Assembly: GCA_037968755.1 (NCBI GenBank)
Contig: JBBKWB010000023.1
Coordinates: forward strand, 1-27,551
Origin: Woeseia sp037968755
GTDB lineage: Bacteria; Pseudomonadota; Gammaproteobacteria; Steroidobacterales; Woeseiaceae
Direction: 5' to 3'
DNA length: 27,551 nt
Position numbers and translations under genes: made by a program. The notes beneath the pieces are model-generated. The model ran no database searches and was not told the DNA's origin. It was given only the letters and a program-made list of their open reading frames with translations. Position 1 is the first letter of the stretch, and each line of letters opens with the position of its first letter. Shown piece after piece: positions 6,960-15,971 of the stretch.

Positions 6960-7406
6960 TTAATCGTCGTCAACCTCGAGCTGACCCGTCAGGCGTCGCC
7001 AGAGATGAGAGCCAGAGACGCCAATAGTCAGCAATGCCGCAAAACAGACGAGGATGATCCAGGTCAGGGAGGTCAGGGAATCGGCCGCGAGCAGGCCAAA
7101 ATCGGTTAGCAGCCAGATCAGCGCTGCAAAGAACAGGGCCCCAAGAACCATTCCCAGGGTACCGAGGGAGCGGAAGCTGGCAACGAGATAGATGGTCCAG
7201 CCAATGAGCAACAGGACAACGACGAAAAAGTGCGCCGCGCCTAGCTCACTGGCGGCCAGTGCTTCACGAATCCACGCAAATACGGAATACTTTGTTGGGT
7301 TGTAGGTGGCGAGAACCAGAACGAGTGCTGCAACGAATCGCACGCTAAAGCCGCTAAAGGTCAGATCTGCGCCACGCGACGACTTGCTGTTTTCATTTTC
7401 GGCCAT
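6960..7406 (-). CDS. DUF6524 family membrane protein
   Basis: The product has 148 residues from the ATG at 7406, which follows a GGCGGAG ribosome site. A polar N-terminus leads into four membrane segments at about 20-35, 59-75, 82-103 and 110-132. The motif FSGFSVRFVAALVLVLATYNPTKYSVFAW and the later VSGSHLWRRLTGQLEVDDD tail resemble DUF6524, a family of inner-membrane proteins with no known function. It starts 28 bases after the DUF3187 gene stop on the same strand, so the two are probably co-transcribed. Longer upstream starts (up to 7478) would overlap the DUF3187 gene and add no recognisable sequence. Confidence 0.75.
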   Translation of the reverse strand: MAENENSKSSRGADLTFSGFSVRFVAALVLVLATYNPTKYSVFAWIREALAASELGAAHFFVVVLLLIGWTIYLVASFRSLGTLGMVLGALFFAALIWLLTDFGLLAADSLTSLTWIILVCFAALLTIGVSGSHLWRRLTGQLEVDDD

Positions 7407-7434
7407 TGCTAACTCCGCCTTGCTTGAATTGTTG

Positions 7435-8430
7435 TCACCGTGAACCAGCCAGCGGCGTATACCGCAATGCCAATGCAATCGTTACATCCGGCGCGGTATC
7501 GACCCGCACATCTTCGCCTACTGCGATTGCCAGCTGCAAGCGTTCTCCCAGTTTTACACTGCCGCCAACATTCAATTGCAACGCAGGGTCACCCAACATT
7601 CGCAGTGCTGAATCGTATGCCTGGCTGCGAATGGTTGCCTGCGCCGTTAGCGTCAAACGTTCGTGAGCCCGAAAACTCAGGCCGCCGTTGGCTTGCCCGA
7701 TCAGGCGCCGCGCACGTGATGCCAGGCGATCAGGCTTGCCGACGATGATGGCATAGGCGCGGTAAAACGAACTCCAGCGTGCGCTGGCGCCAAGTTCGTT
7801 GTTGTCTGCCACGAGACCAAGTGCGATGTCCATGCCGCCGCTGCCGGTCAGCCGGTCGCTGTCTCCTGTCGGCACCTTGATCGCGAGTCGAATCGCCTTG
7901 TCGGATGTCGCAGTGTTCTGCCATTGCCAGCTCCCGGTCAGGCGAACGTCGCCGATACCATGCTGGCTACGCTGGTTGTCGAGTAACAACATGCCGTTAT
8001 CCGAGTAACGAAAATCGATCTGATCGGGCGGCACCAGGTCACGCAGATTGTTTGGAAATCCGAACCAGTCGTGCCACTGCTCCACCACGCCGTCGAGCGC
8101 GCCGCGCGCATGTATGAAGTAGGGCAACTCTACGCCGATACTGTAGCGCTCCGCGAGCCGCCATTCTGCGGCAAGTGAGATGCGGGTGGTTTCACCGTCG
8201 AACAGAGACATCTCGGAGCCATCTGCATTCTGCGACGAATGACTGGCTGTTGACGATGTCAGCCGCCATTGGCCCTGCCGTGTGTTTGGCAAGGCGGCGG
8301 TTTCATCCATGCGGGCGAGCCCGATATTGGCAATCAACGGACTCAGGTCGGCTTCTGGCAGCGGCTCGGCTTGTGCGCTAGCTGCTAGCAGGATCACAAC
8401 CGCGCAGGCGTCGCGCAGGACTCTGATCAC
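7435..8430 (-). CDS. DUF3187 family outer-membrane beta-barrel protein
   Basis: The start is taken as GTG at 8430. It gives a clean Sec signal (RVLRDACAVVILLAASAQA, then EPLPEAD) and begins 17 bases after the M20 peptidase stop; an ATG at 8493 would overlap that gene by 46 bases and spoil the signal. The mature part, about 310 residues, is alternating beta-strand with many aromatic and small residues. It contains the segment ERYSIGVELPYFIHARGALDGVVEQWHDWFGFPNNLR, which is characteristic of DUF3187 (an LP, a G-x-LDG, a WHxxFGxPxxxR turn). This is probably an outer-membrane barrel of unknown role. It is the middle gene of a likely operon with the M20 peptidase and DUF6524. Confidence 0.8.
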   Translation of the reverse strand: MIRVLRDACAVVILLAASAQAEPLPEADLSPLIANIGLARMDETAALPNTRQGQWRLTSSTASHSSQNADGSEMSLFDGETTRISLAAEWRLAERYSIGVELPYFIHARGALDGVVEQWHDWFGFPNNLRDLVPPDQIDFRYSDNGMLLLDNQRSQHGIGDVRLTGSWQWQNTATSDKAIRLAIKVPTGDSDRLTGSGGMDIALGLVADNNELGASARWSSFYRAYAIIVGKPDRLASRARRLIGQANGGLSFRAHERLTLTAQATIRSQAYDSALRMLGDPALQLNVGGSVKLGERLQLAIAVGEDVRVDTAPDVTIALALRYTPLAGSR

Positions 8431-8447
8431 CAGGACGTCACGCTTAC

Positions 8448-9857
8448 TCAGCTGCGTTGGCAATGGTCTTCGAGAACCTGTGCGACACAGCAAGTCAGGC
8501 GCTTACCGGTTTCGATGTGCAGGAACTCGTTCGGTCCATGCGCATTGGAGTTCGGTCCTAACAAGCCTGTAACCAGGAACTGGGCTTCCGGGAACTTCTC
8601 GCCGAGCATACCCATGAACGGAATACTGCCGCCTGTGCCCATGTACATAGACGGCTTATCGAAGTAGTCGTTGGATGCGCGCTGCATTGAGTCGGCCAGC
8701 CAATCGGCTATCGGCGGTGCATTCCAGCCACCCATCGCGGATTCAACTTTGAAGCCTGTCTTGCTGAACGGCGGTGGATCGGCATCCAGCACTTTCTTGA
8801 CTGCAGCGGCGGCCTTATCAGGATCGCAGCTGGGTGGCAGCCGGAACGAGAGTTTCAGAGTTGTTTTTGGCAGCAACACATTTCCGGCGTTGCCAATGCT
8901 CGGCAGGCCATCGGCACCTGTGATGCTCAGGGTCGGTCGCCAGGTGTTATTCAGCAGCAATTCGTAGGGCGATTCGGCGGGCGTACCCTTGTCGTCTGCC
9001 CATGGAAACTTGCGGAAGACCGAGTCCTGCAAAACGTCGGCGGCAAGTTGCGCCTGCTGCAGCCGGGCTTCCGGTATATCGCTGTACAGTTCCTCGACGA
9101 TTAACTTGCCGTCAACTTCGCTTTCGATTCGACTCAAAAGTTGCCGAAGTATGCGAAAGCTCGATGGCACGATGCCGCTCGCGGCCCCGGAGTGCACGCC
9201 CTCTGTGAGGACTTCCGCCGTAAGGGTGCCGACGAGGTTGCCACGCAGGGACGTTGTGCACCAGAACTGGTCGTAGTTGCCGCACTCCGCATCAAGGCAA
9301 ACGACGAGGCTGGGTTTACCAATCCGGTCTTCCAGCATCTCAATGTAGTGGGGCAGGTCAAAGCTGCCACTTTCTTCGCAGCCTTCGATAACGATTACGC
9401 AGCGCGCATGTGCTTTGCCTTGTTCCTGCAGTGCACGAATTGCGGTGAGTGAACCGAATACCGCGTAGCCGTCATCCGCGCCGCCGCGACCGTACAACTT
9501 GCCATCGCGAATGACGGCTTTCCACGGCTCCAGGCCATCGGCCCAGCCGCTGAATTCCGGCTGCTTGTCGTAATGACCGTATAACAACACCACATCATCG
9601 CTGCTGCCCGGCACCTCGATAAACAACAAGGGTGTGCGCCCTTTGAGCTTAACGACCTCAACTTTCATACCCTTTATGGGCTGCTCGCGGCACCAGCGTT
9701 CGAGCATTGCGATCGCCTGGTCCATGTAACCGTGCTGCTCCCAGTCCGGGTCAAATGTTGGCGACTTGTTGGGTACCGCAATGTATTCGCTAAGTTGCGG
9801 GATGATTGAGTCATCCCACATCGCGTTGACAAACTTACTGGTGGTTTCGCGATCCAT
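8448..9857 (-). CDS. M20-family zinc metallopeptidase (dipeptidase/carboxypeptidase type)
   Basis: This is a 469-residue cytoplasmic enzyme with no signal. The di-zinc M20 signature is complete: YGHYDKQPE supplies His95 and Asp97, YGRGGADDG supplies the bridging Asp near 128, EGCEESGS gives the catalytic Glu near 161, SLVVCLDAE gives Asp189, and NAHGPNEF gives the last ligand His near 440. A dimerisation lid lies around residues 205-310 (GVHSGAASGIVPSSFRILRQLL). Members hydrolyse dipeptides or N-terminal/C-terminal residues of small peptides. AGGA sits before the ATG. It is probably the first gene of an operon with DUF3187 and DUF6524, which would link peptide breakdown to envelope proteins of unknown role. 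Confidence 0.9.
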   Translation of the reverse strand: MDRETTSKFVNAMWDDSIIPQLSEYIAVPNKSPTFDPDWEQHGYMDQAIAMLERWCREQPIKGMKVEVVKLKGRTPLLFIEVPGSSDDVVLLYGHYDKQPEFSGWADGLEPWKAVIRDGKLYGRGGADDGYAVFGSLTAIRALQEQGKAHARCVIVIEGCEESGSFDLPHYIEMLEDRIGKPSLVVCLDAECGNYDQFWCTTSLRGNLVGTLTAEVLTEGVHSGAASGIVPSSFRILRQLLSRIESEVDGKLIVEELYSDIPEARLQQAQLAADVLQDSVFRKFPWADDKGTPAESPYELLLNNTWRPTLSITGADGLPSIGNAGNVLLPKTTLKLSFRLPPSCDPDKAAAAVKKVLDADPPPFSKTGFKVESAMGGWNAPPIADWLADSMQRASNDYFDKPSMYMGTGGSIPFMGMLGEKFPEAQFLVTGLLGPNSNAHGPNEFLHIETGKRLTCCVAQVLEDHCQRS

Positions 9858-10143
9858 GATTTCCTGTTCCGTTTGCTGATGCCCCGGTCTGTTACGGGGA
9901 TACGTTAATTGTGACAGAGCATCGCGCGGAGTTCAGCTGACCGCCTGCGCGCGCTCGGTAGTTGCTATGGTTTTGGTTGGCCAGATCGCAGTCGGCGACA
10001 ACGCGAATGTCCAATCAGCCTCGCGAGCGGCGGGCTAACCATATCATTTGTAATGAAATCTGCGCAGAAAATTCTGCTGGCTAGTGGCAAAATGCGGCGC
10101 GCATAGTGCAGATTGTCTGACCGGAGTAGCGATAACGCCGCCA

Positions 10144-10488
10144 ATGAACAGCAGGACCGTCATCGTGGTGCTAGTGGCAGCGCTGCTCGTCATCGTGGCC
10201 TTGTTTGATATCGATATCAGGCCGGAGTTTTCGCTGCCTGGCGAGCAACAAGTAGCTGATCCGGAGCAGGAGCAGCGCTTTGACGCGTGCTACGCCCGCC
10301 GCGATAAGCTGATTCATCAACAAGCGTTTGGCACGATTGACAACCCCGATGTGCAACGCGAGTTTATTTCCATGCACCGCGATACGGCGAGGAAAGCGTG
10401 TCGCGAGCAGTATCCGGAACAGCTCAATACCATTCGGACGCCACTGAAAATCAACTTACTGGATCTATCATTTCGTTTCGGCCGTTGA
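10144..10488 (+). CDS. Small membrane-anchored hypothetical protein
   Basis: I do not recognise this protein. From the ATG at 10144 it has 114 residues: a single N-terminal hydrophobic helix (TVIVVLVAALLVIVALFDI), then a charged exported or cytoplasmic domain rich in Asp, Arg and Gln with two cysteines (DACYARRDK, KACREQYP). The two cysteines could form a disulfide if the domain is periplasmic. An upstream ATG at 10084 would add 20 unremarkable residues before the helix. GGAG lies 18 bases upstream, which is rather far. It is a single gene ending against the amidohydrolase. Confidence 0.6.
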   Translation: MNSRTVIVVLVAALLVIVALFDIDIRPEFSLPGEQQVADPEQEQRFDACYARRDKLIHQQAFGTIDNPDVQREFISMHRDTARKACREQYPEQLNTIRTPLKINLLDLSFRFGR

Positions 10489-10494
10489 TGGACT

Positions 10495-10512
10495 GAGTAG
10501 CGTTGGCTACTC
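10495..10512. terminator. Bidirectional hairpin between convergent genes
   Basis: GAGTAGC and GCTACTC form a perfect 7-bp stem around GTTG. It lies 6 bases after the small membrane-protein stop and overlaps the amidohydrolase stop (10507-10509), so it can serve both convergent genes. There is no long T run. Confidence 0.5.
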
Positions 10513-12270
10513 GCGCCCATCGTAGACAATCTTGCCGGCAACGATCGTCATTAGCGCTTTGCCATCAAGCAATTCATCCGGATTTTCTAATGCCGTGCGG
10601 AAAGGGTCCAGGGACAGCACGGTAAGGTCGGCCCACTTGCCAACTTCGAGCGTTCCCGTCAGATCTTCGCGATGTGATGACCAGGCTGGCCAGCTGGTGT
10701 ACGCGCGCACCGCTTCTTCAATGCGCATGCTCTGTTCCGGATACCAGCCACCCGGTGGCTCGCCGTCACGGTTCGTGCGGGTTACCGCACAGTGCAGGCC
10801 ATAGAAAATATCAAAATCCGTGCCGCTGAGATCTGAGTTAAATATCAAACCGGCGCCGTTTCGGCGCATGGTTCGCCAGGCGTAGCCACCGAGAATACGT
10901 TGCGGTCCAACTCGCTCTTCCGCCCACGGACTGTCTTCGACCGCGTGACCCGGTTCCATCGACGCGACGAGGTTCATTTCGCCGAAGCGGGCGAAGTCAT
11001 CGGGATGCACAATCTGTGCGTGTTCGACTCGGTGGCGCAGCTCACGCGCGGCCGGGTTGTCGGCTAACACCTGCTCATAATAATCAAGCACATCACGATT
11101 GCCGCCGTCGCCTATGGCGTGCACGCCTACCTGGAATCCAGCCGCTATTGCACGCGTTACAACTTCTTCCGGAAAGCCGTATTCGGAGCCGGCAACACCC
11201 TTGTGACCCGGCATGTCGGAATAATCTGCAATGAGCTTGGCGCCCCGTGACCCCAGCGAACCGTCGTAGTAAGCCTTAACGCCGCGTACCTGGAAGAAGG
11301 CCTCCCGGTCCTTCGTTGGACCGCTTTCGATCCACTGGTTAACGAGCGGCATATTCTCCGCTCGTGCCGCGACCATGCCCTCAACCCGGATCGGTAACTC
11401 GTCAGCTTCTGCCAGTGCCGTGTAGGCCGGCATGTAGTCCGAGTAGATACCCGCATGGTGACCATTGACGTAACCGGCTTCTGCAATTTCCATTAATCCG
11501 TTTACCAGCAGTCGCTTTTTCTGCTCCAGTGACGCTTCTGGCATCACGTCGTAGATCATGATTTGCGCGCGATTCAGGAATACCCCGGTAGCGTCGCCGC
11601 TTTCGTCACGCACAATATCGCCGCCGGATGGTGACGGTGTTGTTTTCGTGATGCCGGCAAGGTCAAGGGCCCGCTGATTGACGACAATGCCAAAGCCGCG
11701 TCGGCCTTTGAGCATGACCGGGTTCTGTGGCGCCGCTTCATCGAGCGCTGCTTTCGAGGGCAGTTGATTCGCCCAGGCCCCCTCATCCCAGCCGCTACCG
11801 ACCACCCATTCGCCGACGGCTGTTTGCGCCGCACGTATGCTCACGCGAGAGGCCATTTCGCGCATGGTTGATACACCGTCCAGGTCAACACGTTCGGCCC
11901 GTTCACCGAGTTCGTTGAAATGGCCATGGCTTTCCACCAGGCCCGGGATGACGGTTGCGCCTTCCAGATCTATTAGCCGGGTCGATGAGCTAGCCAGGCG
12001 CACGATGTCGGTTGCAGCACCGACCGCAAGGATCTTGCCATCGCGTAACGCCACCGCCTCGGCATCGGGCTGCCAGCTACCGTTTGCGAACGGCGCATTG
12101 GCTGCCGGATTGCCTTCACGATCGGGATCATCCCAGCTCAACGTATAGACGCGAGCGTTGGTCAGTATCGTATCGGCTGAGCCCGTTTGTGCAGTCGGCG
12201 CGTCGTTGCCGCAGGCGGCCAACAATGCTAATACGCAGCCTGCTAATGTGAGGTGTGTTGCTCGTGTCAT
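10507..12270 (-). CDS. YtcJ-type amidohydrolase, predicted lipoprotein
   Basis: This 587-residue protein begins with a lipoprotein signal (lipobox LLAAC, Cys20), so the enzyme is anchored on the periplasmic side. The rest is an Amidohydro_3/YtcJ-like metal-dependent hydrolase: a beta-sandwich start (TILTNARVYTL), the IPGLVESHGHF metal motif (HxH), VKAYYDGSLGSRGA around the bridging position, GVHAIGDGGN and HRVEHAQIV with further histidines, and NSDLSGTDFD with the catalytic Asp, before a C-terminal sandwich (GKWADLTVLSLDPF). Members cleave C-N bonds of formamides, N-substituted amides or imides; the substrate here cannot be predicted. A strong G-rich ribosome site (AACGGGGGAAT) precedes the ATG. 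It is read away from the flavoprotein gene at 12476. Confidence 0.88.
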   Translation of the reverse strand: MTRATHLTLAGCVLALLAACGNDAPTAQTGSADTILTNARVYTLSWDDPDREGNPAANAPFANGSWQPDAEAVALRDGKILAVGAATDIVRLASSSTRLIDLEGATVIPGLVESHGHFNELGERAERVDLDGVSTMREMASRVSIRAAQTAVGEWVVGSGWDEGAWANQLPSKAALDEAAPQNPVMLKGRRGFGIVVNQRALDLAGITKTTPSPSGGDIVRDESGDATGVFLNRAQIMIYDVMPEASLEQKKRLLVNGLMEIAEAGYVNGHHAGIYSDYMPAYTALAEADELPIRVEGMVAARAENMPLVNQWIESGPTKDREAFFQVRGVKAYYDGSLGSRGAKLIADYSDMPGHKGVAGSEYGFPEEVVTRAIAAGFQVGVHAIGDGGNRDVLDYYEQVLADNPAARELRHRVEHAQIVHPDDFARFGEMNLVASMEPGHAVEDSPWAEERVGPQRILGGYAWRTMRRNGAGLIFNSDLSGTDFDIFYGLHCAVTRTNRDGEPPGGWYPEQSMRIEEAVRAYTSWPAWSSHREDLTGTLEVGKWADLTVLSLDPFRTALENPDELLDGKALMTIVAGKIVYDGRE

Positions 12271-12475
12271 GCATTCCCCCGTTCAATGTGACTGACAAGC
12301 GCGCGCCACTATAGCAGGCTCATTCCGACAGAGCAGAGTGTGATCGGATTCGCCTGAAACCATCAATACGCCGTACCGCAATGACGCGGCGGCTCTTCTT
12401 TTACGCCGACCAATTTCGTACAGTGGCCCGCAGGCACTGCTACGCACACAGGTGTGGCAAGAACCGGGGACCTTC

Positions 12476-14314
12476 ATGAAAGACAAAGTTACGCGGCGTG
12501 ATTTTTTGAACGGCACGCAAGTTGCAATCGGCGCATCAATGCTCGCGCCATGGTCTGATCTGCTGGCGGCAAGCGGTTCGAAATTCGATTTGGCTCCGGA
12601 TTACTACCCGCCGTCAAAAACCGGCTTGCGCGGCAGTCACGATGGTGCCTGGGAGACCATGCATTCACGTGTTGCAGGGCGCGAATTCAAAACCTCGAAG
12701 CCGGAAGAAAAATACGATGTAGTGATCGTTGGCGCTGGCATCAGCGGTTTGTCAGCGGCCCGCTTCTATCGCGCCGAGAAGCCTGGTGCGCGCATCCTGT
12801 TGCTGGACAATCACGATGATTTTGGCGGTCATGCCAAACGCAACGAATTTTCCATCAACGGCAAGACCCGCATCGGTTACGGCGGCACGGAGTCGATCGA
12901 CACCCCATCAGCATATAGCCAGGTGGCTAAAGATTTGCTGGTTGATGTGGGTATCGATACTGAAAAATTTTACAAGCTCTACCATCAGGAATTGTATTCA
13001 TCGATGGGGCTTGGCAAAGGCATCCTGTTTGATTCCGAGACTTACGGCGAACAAAAACTGGTTGGTGGTTACAACAAGATTCCCTGGGAAGAGTTCGCAG
13101 CACAGACACCGATGTCAGAAAAGGCCCGCGCTGACCTCGTTCGCGTGTGGACTGACACGCGCGATTATTTGCCGGGACTCAGCCGCGACGAGAAGTACGC
13201 AAAACTCAGCAAGATGAGCTACTACGCGTTCCTGCGGGATCTCGTCAAGGTTGACCAGCAGGTACTGGAAATGTACCGACGCTGGGGCATGAGTTTCTGG
13301 TGTGTTGGCATCGACGAGATTCCGGCAACCTCGGTGCAATCCTACGATGGCGGCATGCCCGGATTAACCCATACCATGCCGCGCACCGGTTATCGCGGTG
13401 ATGAGCCCTACATTTTTCATTTTCCGGATGGCAATGCATCGGTGGCCCGCTTGCTGGTACGAAAACTGCTGCCGGATGCGGTTCCCGGAAACACGATGGA
13501 GGATGTCGTAACAGCGCGCGTCGATTATTCGCAACTGGATCGCGACGGTAACGACACACGCATTCGTCTCAACAGCACTGTAGTTAACGTTCGCCACGCG
13601 GGTGGCAAAGACAGCGTCGATATTACTTACGCGCATCAGAACGACATACATACGATTCGCGCCACGCATTGCATCATGGCTTGTTACAACAGCGTCGTGC
13701 CGTACATCTGCCCTGAACTGCCAGCCGAACAGAAGGCCGGCCTGTCCTACAACGTGAAGATTCCGCTGGTGTACACGAAAGTGCTGGTGCCGAACTGGCG
13801 ACCATTCGCTGAACTCGACCTCGACTTCATCTACTACACCAACGATTTCTTCAAGCAGGTCGAGCTCGATTACCCGGTATCAATTGGCGACTACGAGTTT
13901 GGCAAGACGCCGGACGATCCGATGGTTCTGCACATGTGTCACGTCAAGCATTTCCCGGATATCAAAGGGCCGGAACAATGGCGCGAGGGTCGCCGGCATC
14001 TGCTCGGCACACCGTTCTCGGTGTACGAGCACCACGTCCGTGATCAGCTTGACCAGGCTCTGTCCGGTGTCGGCTTCGATGCTGAGCGGGATATCCACGC
14101 GATCACGGTCAATCGCTGGGCGCACGGTTATTCCTACAGCAACGACTTGTTGTGGGAGCCGGAGTGGCCGAATCCGACCGAAACGCCGTGGTTCAGGGCA
14201 CGCCAGCCGCATGGCCGGATTACGATTGCGAACTCTGATGCGGGCGTGCAGGCAACGACTAACTCGGCGATCACCGAAGGGCATCGCGCCGTCAAGGAAG
14301 CGTTGCAGAGCTAA
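12476..14314 (+). CDS. Tat-exported FAD oxidoreductase, spermidine dehydrogenase-like
   Basis: From the ATG at 12476 (GGGGA ribosome site) the product has 612 residues. The N-terminus has a twin-arginine signal (TRRDFLNGTQVAIGASML), so the folded flavoprotein is exported. Then comes APDYYPPSKTGLRGSHDGAWE, the usual opening of spermidine-dehydrogenase-type proteins, and the FAD dinucleotide motif VVIVGAGISGLSAARFY at about 82-98, with GGHAKRNEF shortly after. The C-terminus (NSDAGVQATTNSAITEGHRAV) closes the FAD site. Length and layout agree with Pseudomonas SpdH, which cleaves spermidine to diaminopropane and 4-aminobutanal. Substrate identity is inferred, and other amine substrates are possible. 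It is a single gene converging on the AbgT transporter with a strong hairpin between. Confidence 0.8.
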   Translation: MKDKVTRRDFLNGTQVAIGASMLAPWSDLLAASGSKFDLAPDYYPPSKTGLRGSHDGAWETMHSRVAGREFKTSKPEEKYDVVIVGAGISGLSAARFYRAEKPGARILLLDNHDDFGGHAKRNEFSINGKTRIGYGGTESIDTPSAYSQVAKDLLVDVGIDTEKFYKLYHQELYSSMGLGKGILFDSETYGEQKLVGGYNKIPWEEFAAQTPMSEKARADLVRVWTDTRDYLPGLSRDEKYAKLSKMSYYAFLRDLVKVDQQVLEMYRRWGMSFWCVGIDEIPATSVQSYDGGMPGLTHTMPRTGYRGDEPYIFHFPDGNASVARLLVRKLLPDAVPGNTMEDVVTARVDYSQLDRDGNDTRIRLNSTVVNVRHAGGKDSVDITYAHQNDIHTIRATHCIMACYNSVVPYICPELPAEQKAGLSYNVKIPLVYTKVLVPNWRPFAELDLDFIYYTNDFFKQVELDYPVSIGDYEFGKTPDDPMVLHMCHVKHFPDIKGPEQWREGRRHLLGTPFSVYEHHVRDQLDQALSGVGFDAERDIHAITVNRWAHGYSYSNDLLWEPEWPNPTETPWFRARQPHGRITIANSDAGVQATTNSAITEGHRAVKEALQS

Positions 14315-14332
14315 GCGCTACTCAGGAACGTA

Positions 14333-14355
14333 CCGCGGGGCGTAATGCCCCGCGG
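14333..14355. terminator. Strong bidirectional terminator hairpin
   Basis: CCGCGGGGC (14333-14341) and GCCCCGCGG (14347-14355) form a perfect 9-bp GC stem with a 5-base loop. It lies between two convergent genes, 18 bases past the flavoprotein stop and 8 bases from the AbgT stop. No T run follows on either strand. Confidence 0.65.
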
Positions 14356-14363
14356 CACACTGA

Positions 14364-15908
14364 TCAGGCCGGGTAGCCGTAGTTGGCCTGCAAGCCAAGC
14401 GGGAAGCCCAGTGCCCAGTAGATCAACAGGAAGATCGTCCAGACGACGAGGAACGTAACCGAGTAGGGCAGCATCATCGCGGTAACGGTGCCGATACCTG
14501 TCGACTTTACGTAGCGCTGGCAAAACACCACGACCAGTGGGAAGTACGGCATTAGTGGCGTGATGATATTCGTACTGGAGTCACCGACGCGATATGCGGC
14601 TTGCGCCAGGTCCGGCGAGATACCGAGTTGCATCAGCATGGGTATGAAGATCGGCGCGAGCAGCGCCCACTTCGCAGATGCTGAGCCCACGAACAGGTTG
14701 ATAAAACCCGTCAGGATGATGATCCCGGTAATCGTAATCGCGCCGGGTAATGCCAGCGCTTTCAGGACTGCCGCGCCCTGCAACGCCAGCAGTACACCAA
14801 GGTTGGATTGCCCGAACGCGTAAATGAACTGGGCGATGAAGAACATGATGACGAGGTAATAGCCCATGCCCGTCATGGCTTTCGTCATGCCGGCGATCAT
14901 GTCGCGCGATGTTTTGATGCTGCCGGAGGCAATGCCATAGACGATGCCCGGTAGCAGGAACAACATAAAGATCAGCGGCACGATTGATTTCATCAAGGGT
15001 GCAGCGCCGGTTGTTAATTCACCATCCGGGGCACGCCATGCAGAACCGGCGGGCAATGACGTGGCAATCAACACAGCGATGCCGAGCAACATGGCGATGA
15101 GCGCCTTGCGCAGGCTGCTGCGTTCCTTATCAGTCAATGCCTCCATTGTTGGCAGGTCGGCGAGATCACCATCGACGGCGGTCGTTTGCAGCCGCGGCTC
15201 CACGACTTTCTCAGTGAGGAACCAGCCGAGGGCGACGATGAGCAAGGTCGACGCTGTGGTAAAGAAGTAGTTGTTAAGCGGATTGAGCACGATGCTTGGA
15301 TCGATAATTTGCGCGCCTGCCTGCGAAATTCCCTGCAACATCGGATCCAGAGCGGACGGTACGAAGTTGGCCGAGAAGCCACCGGAAACACCTGCGAATG
15401 CAGCGGCGATGCCGGCGAGCGGATGCCGTCCCGCCGCATAAAAAATCACGCCGCCGAGAGGAATAACCAGCACGTAACCCGCATCAACAGCAGTGTGGCT
15501 GACGATGCCGACAAGGATGACCATCGGTGTCAGCAGCCAGCGTGCAGTGACTGCCATCATGGCGCGCAAGCCGGAGTTGATGAAGCCGGTATGTTCGGCT
15601 ACGCCGATACCGAGCATCGCAACCAGCACTACTCCCACTGGGTGGAAGTGTGTGAAGTTGGTAACCAGGACGCTGAAAAATTCAGTTAGCGAACTGCCCG
15701 AGAGCTGATTGATGATGCGTAACGGTTCGCCACTGCGTGGATCGACAACATCAAAGCTGATGCCGGACAGCAGCCAGGACAGTATCCAGACGATGAACAG
15801 CAATGCGATAAACAGTACCGCCGGATCCGGCAGTTTATTGCCGGCACGTTCAACAGCTGCCAGTGCGCGTTGTACCAGACTTACCTTTACTACTTCGGAA
15901 TCACTCAT
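14364..15908 (-). CDS. AbgT-family transporter
   Basis: This 514-residue inner-membrane protein has about 12 membrane segments. It opens with the AbgT hallmark ERAGNKLPDPAVLFIALLF. It continues with NFTHFHPVGVVLVAMLGIGVAEHTGFI, SHTAVDAGYVLVIPLGG, AGVSGGFSANFVPSALDPMLQGI, FINLFVGSASAKWALLAPIFIPM and YRVGDSSTNIITPLMPYFPLV, all conserved through the family. AbgT of E. coli imports p-aminobenzoyl-glutamate, and other members (YdaH, MtrF) are reported as sodium- or proton-driven carriers that can export sulfonamides. Here the neighbours suggest uptake of peptide- or amide-like breakdown products, but this is inference. GGGGGG lies about 10 bases before the ATG. It follows the metallo-hydrolase gene by 63 bases on the same strand and may share its transcript. 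Confidence 0.93.
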   Translation of the reverse strand: MSDSEVVKVSLVQRALAAVERAGNKLPDPAVLFIALLFIVWILSWLLSGISFDVVDPRSGEPLRIINQLSGSSLTEFFSVLVTNFTHFHPVGVVLVAMLGIGVAEHTGFINSGLRAMMAVTARWLLTPMVILVGIVSHTAVDAGYVLVIPLGGVIFYAAGRHPLAGIAAAFAGVSGGFSANFVPSALDPMLQGISQAGAQIIDPSIVLNPLNNYFFTTASTLLIVALGWFLTEKVVEPRLQTTAVDGDLADLPTMEALTDKERSSLRKALIAMLLGIAVLIATSLPAGSAWRAPDGELTTGAAPLMKSIVPLIFMLFLLPGIVYGIASGSIKTSRDMIAGMTKAMTGMGYYLVIMFFIAQFIYAFGQSNLGVLLALQGAAVLKALALPGAITITGIIILTGFINLFVGSASAKWALLAPIFIPMLMQLGISPDLAQAAYRVGDSSTNIITPLMPYFPLVVVFCQRYVKSTGIGTVTAMMLPYSVTFLVVWTIFLLIYWALGFPLGLQANYGYPA

Positions 15909-15971
15909 GGGTGACGCCCCCCGCTAATTATTGTGCTGGGGAGTCTACCCAATCCCGCTCAAATCGTCTTG

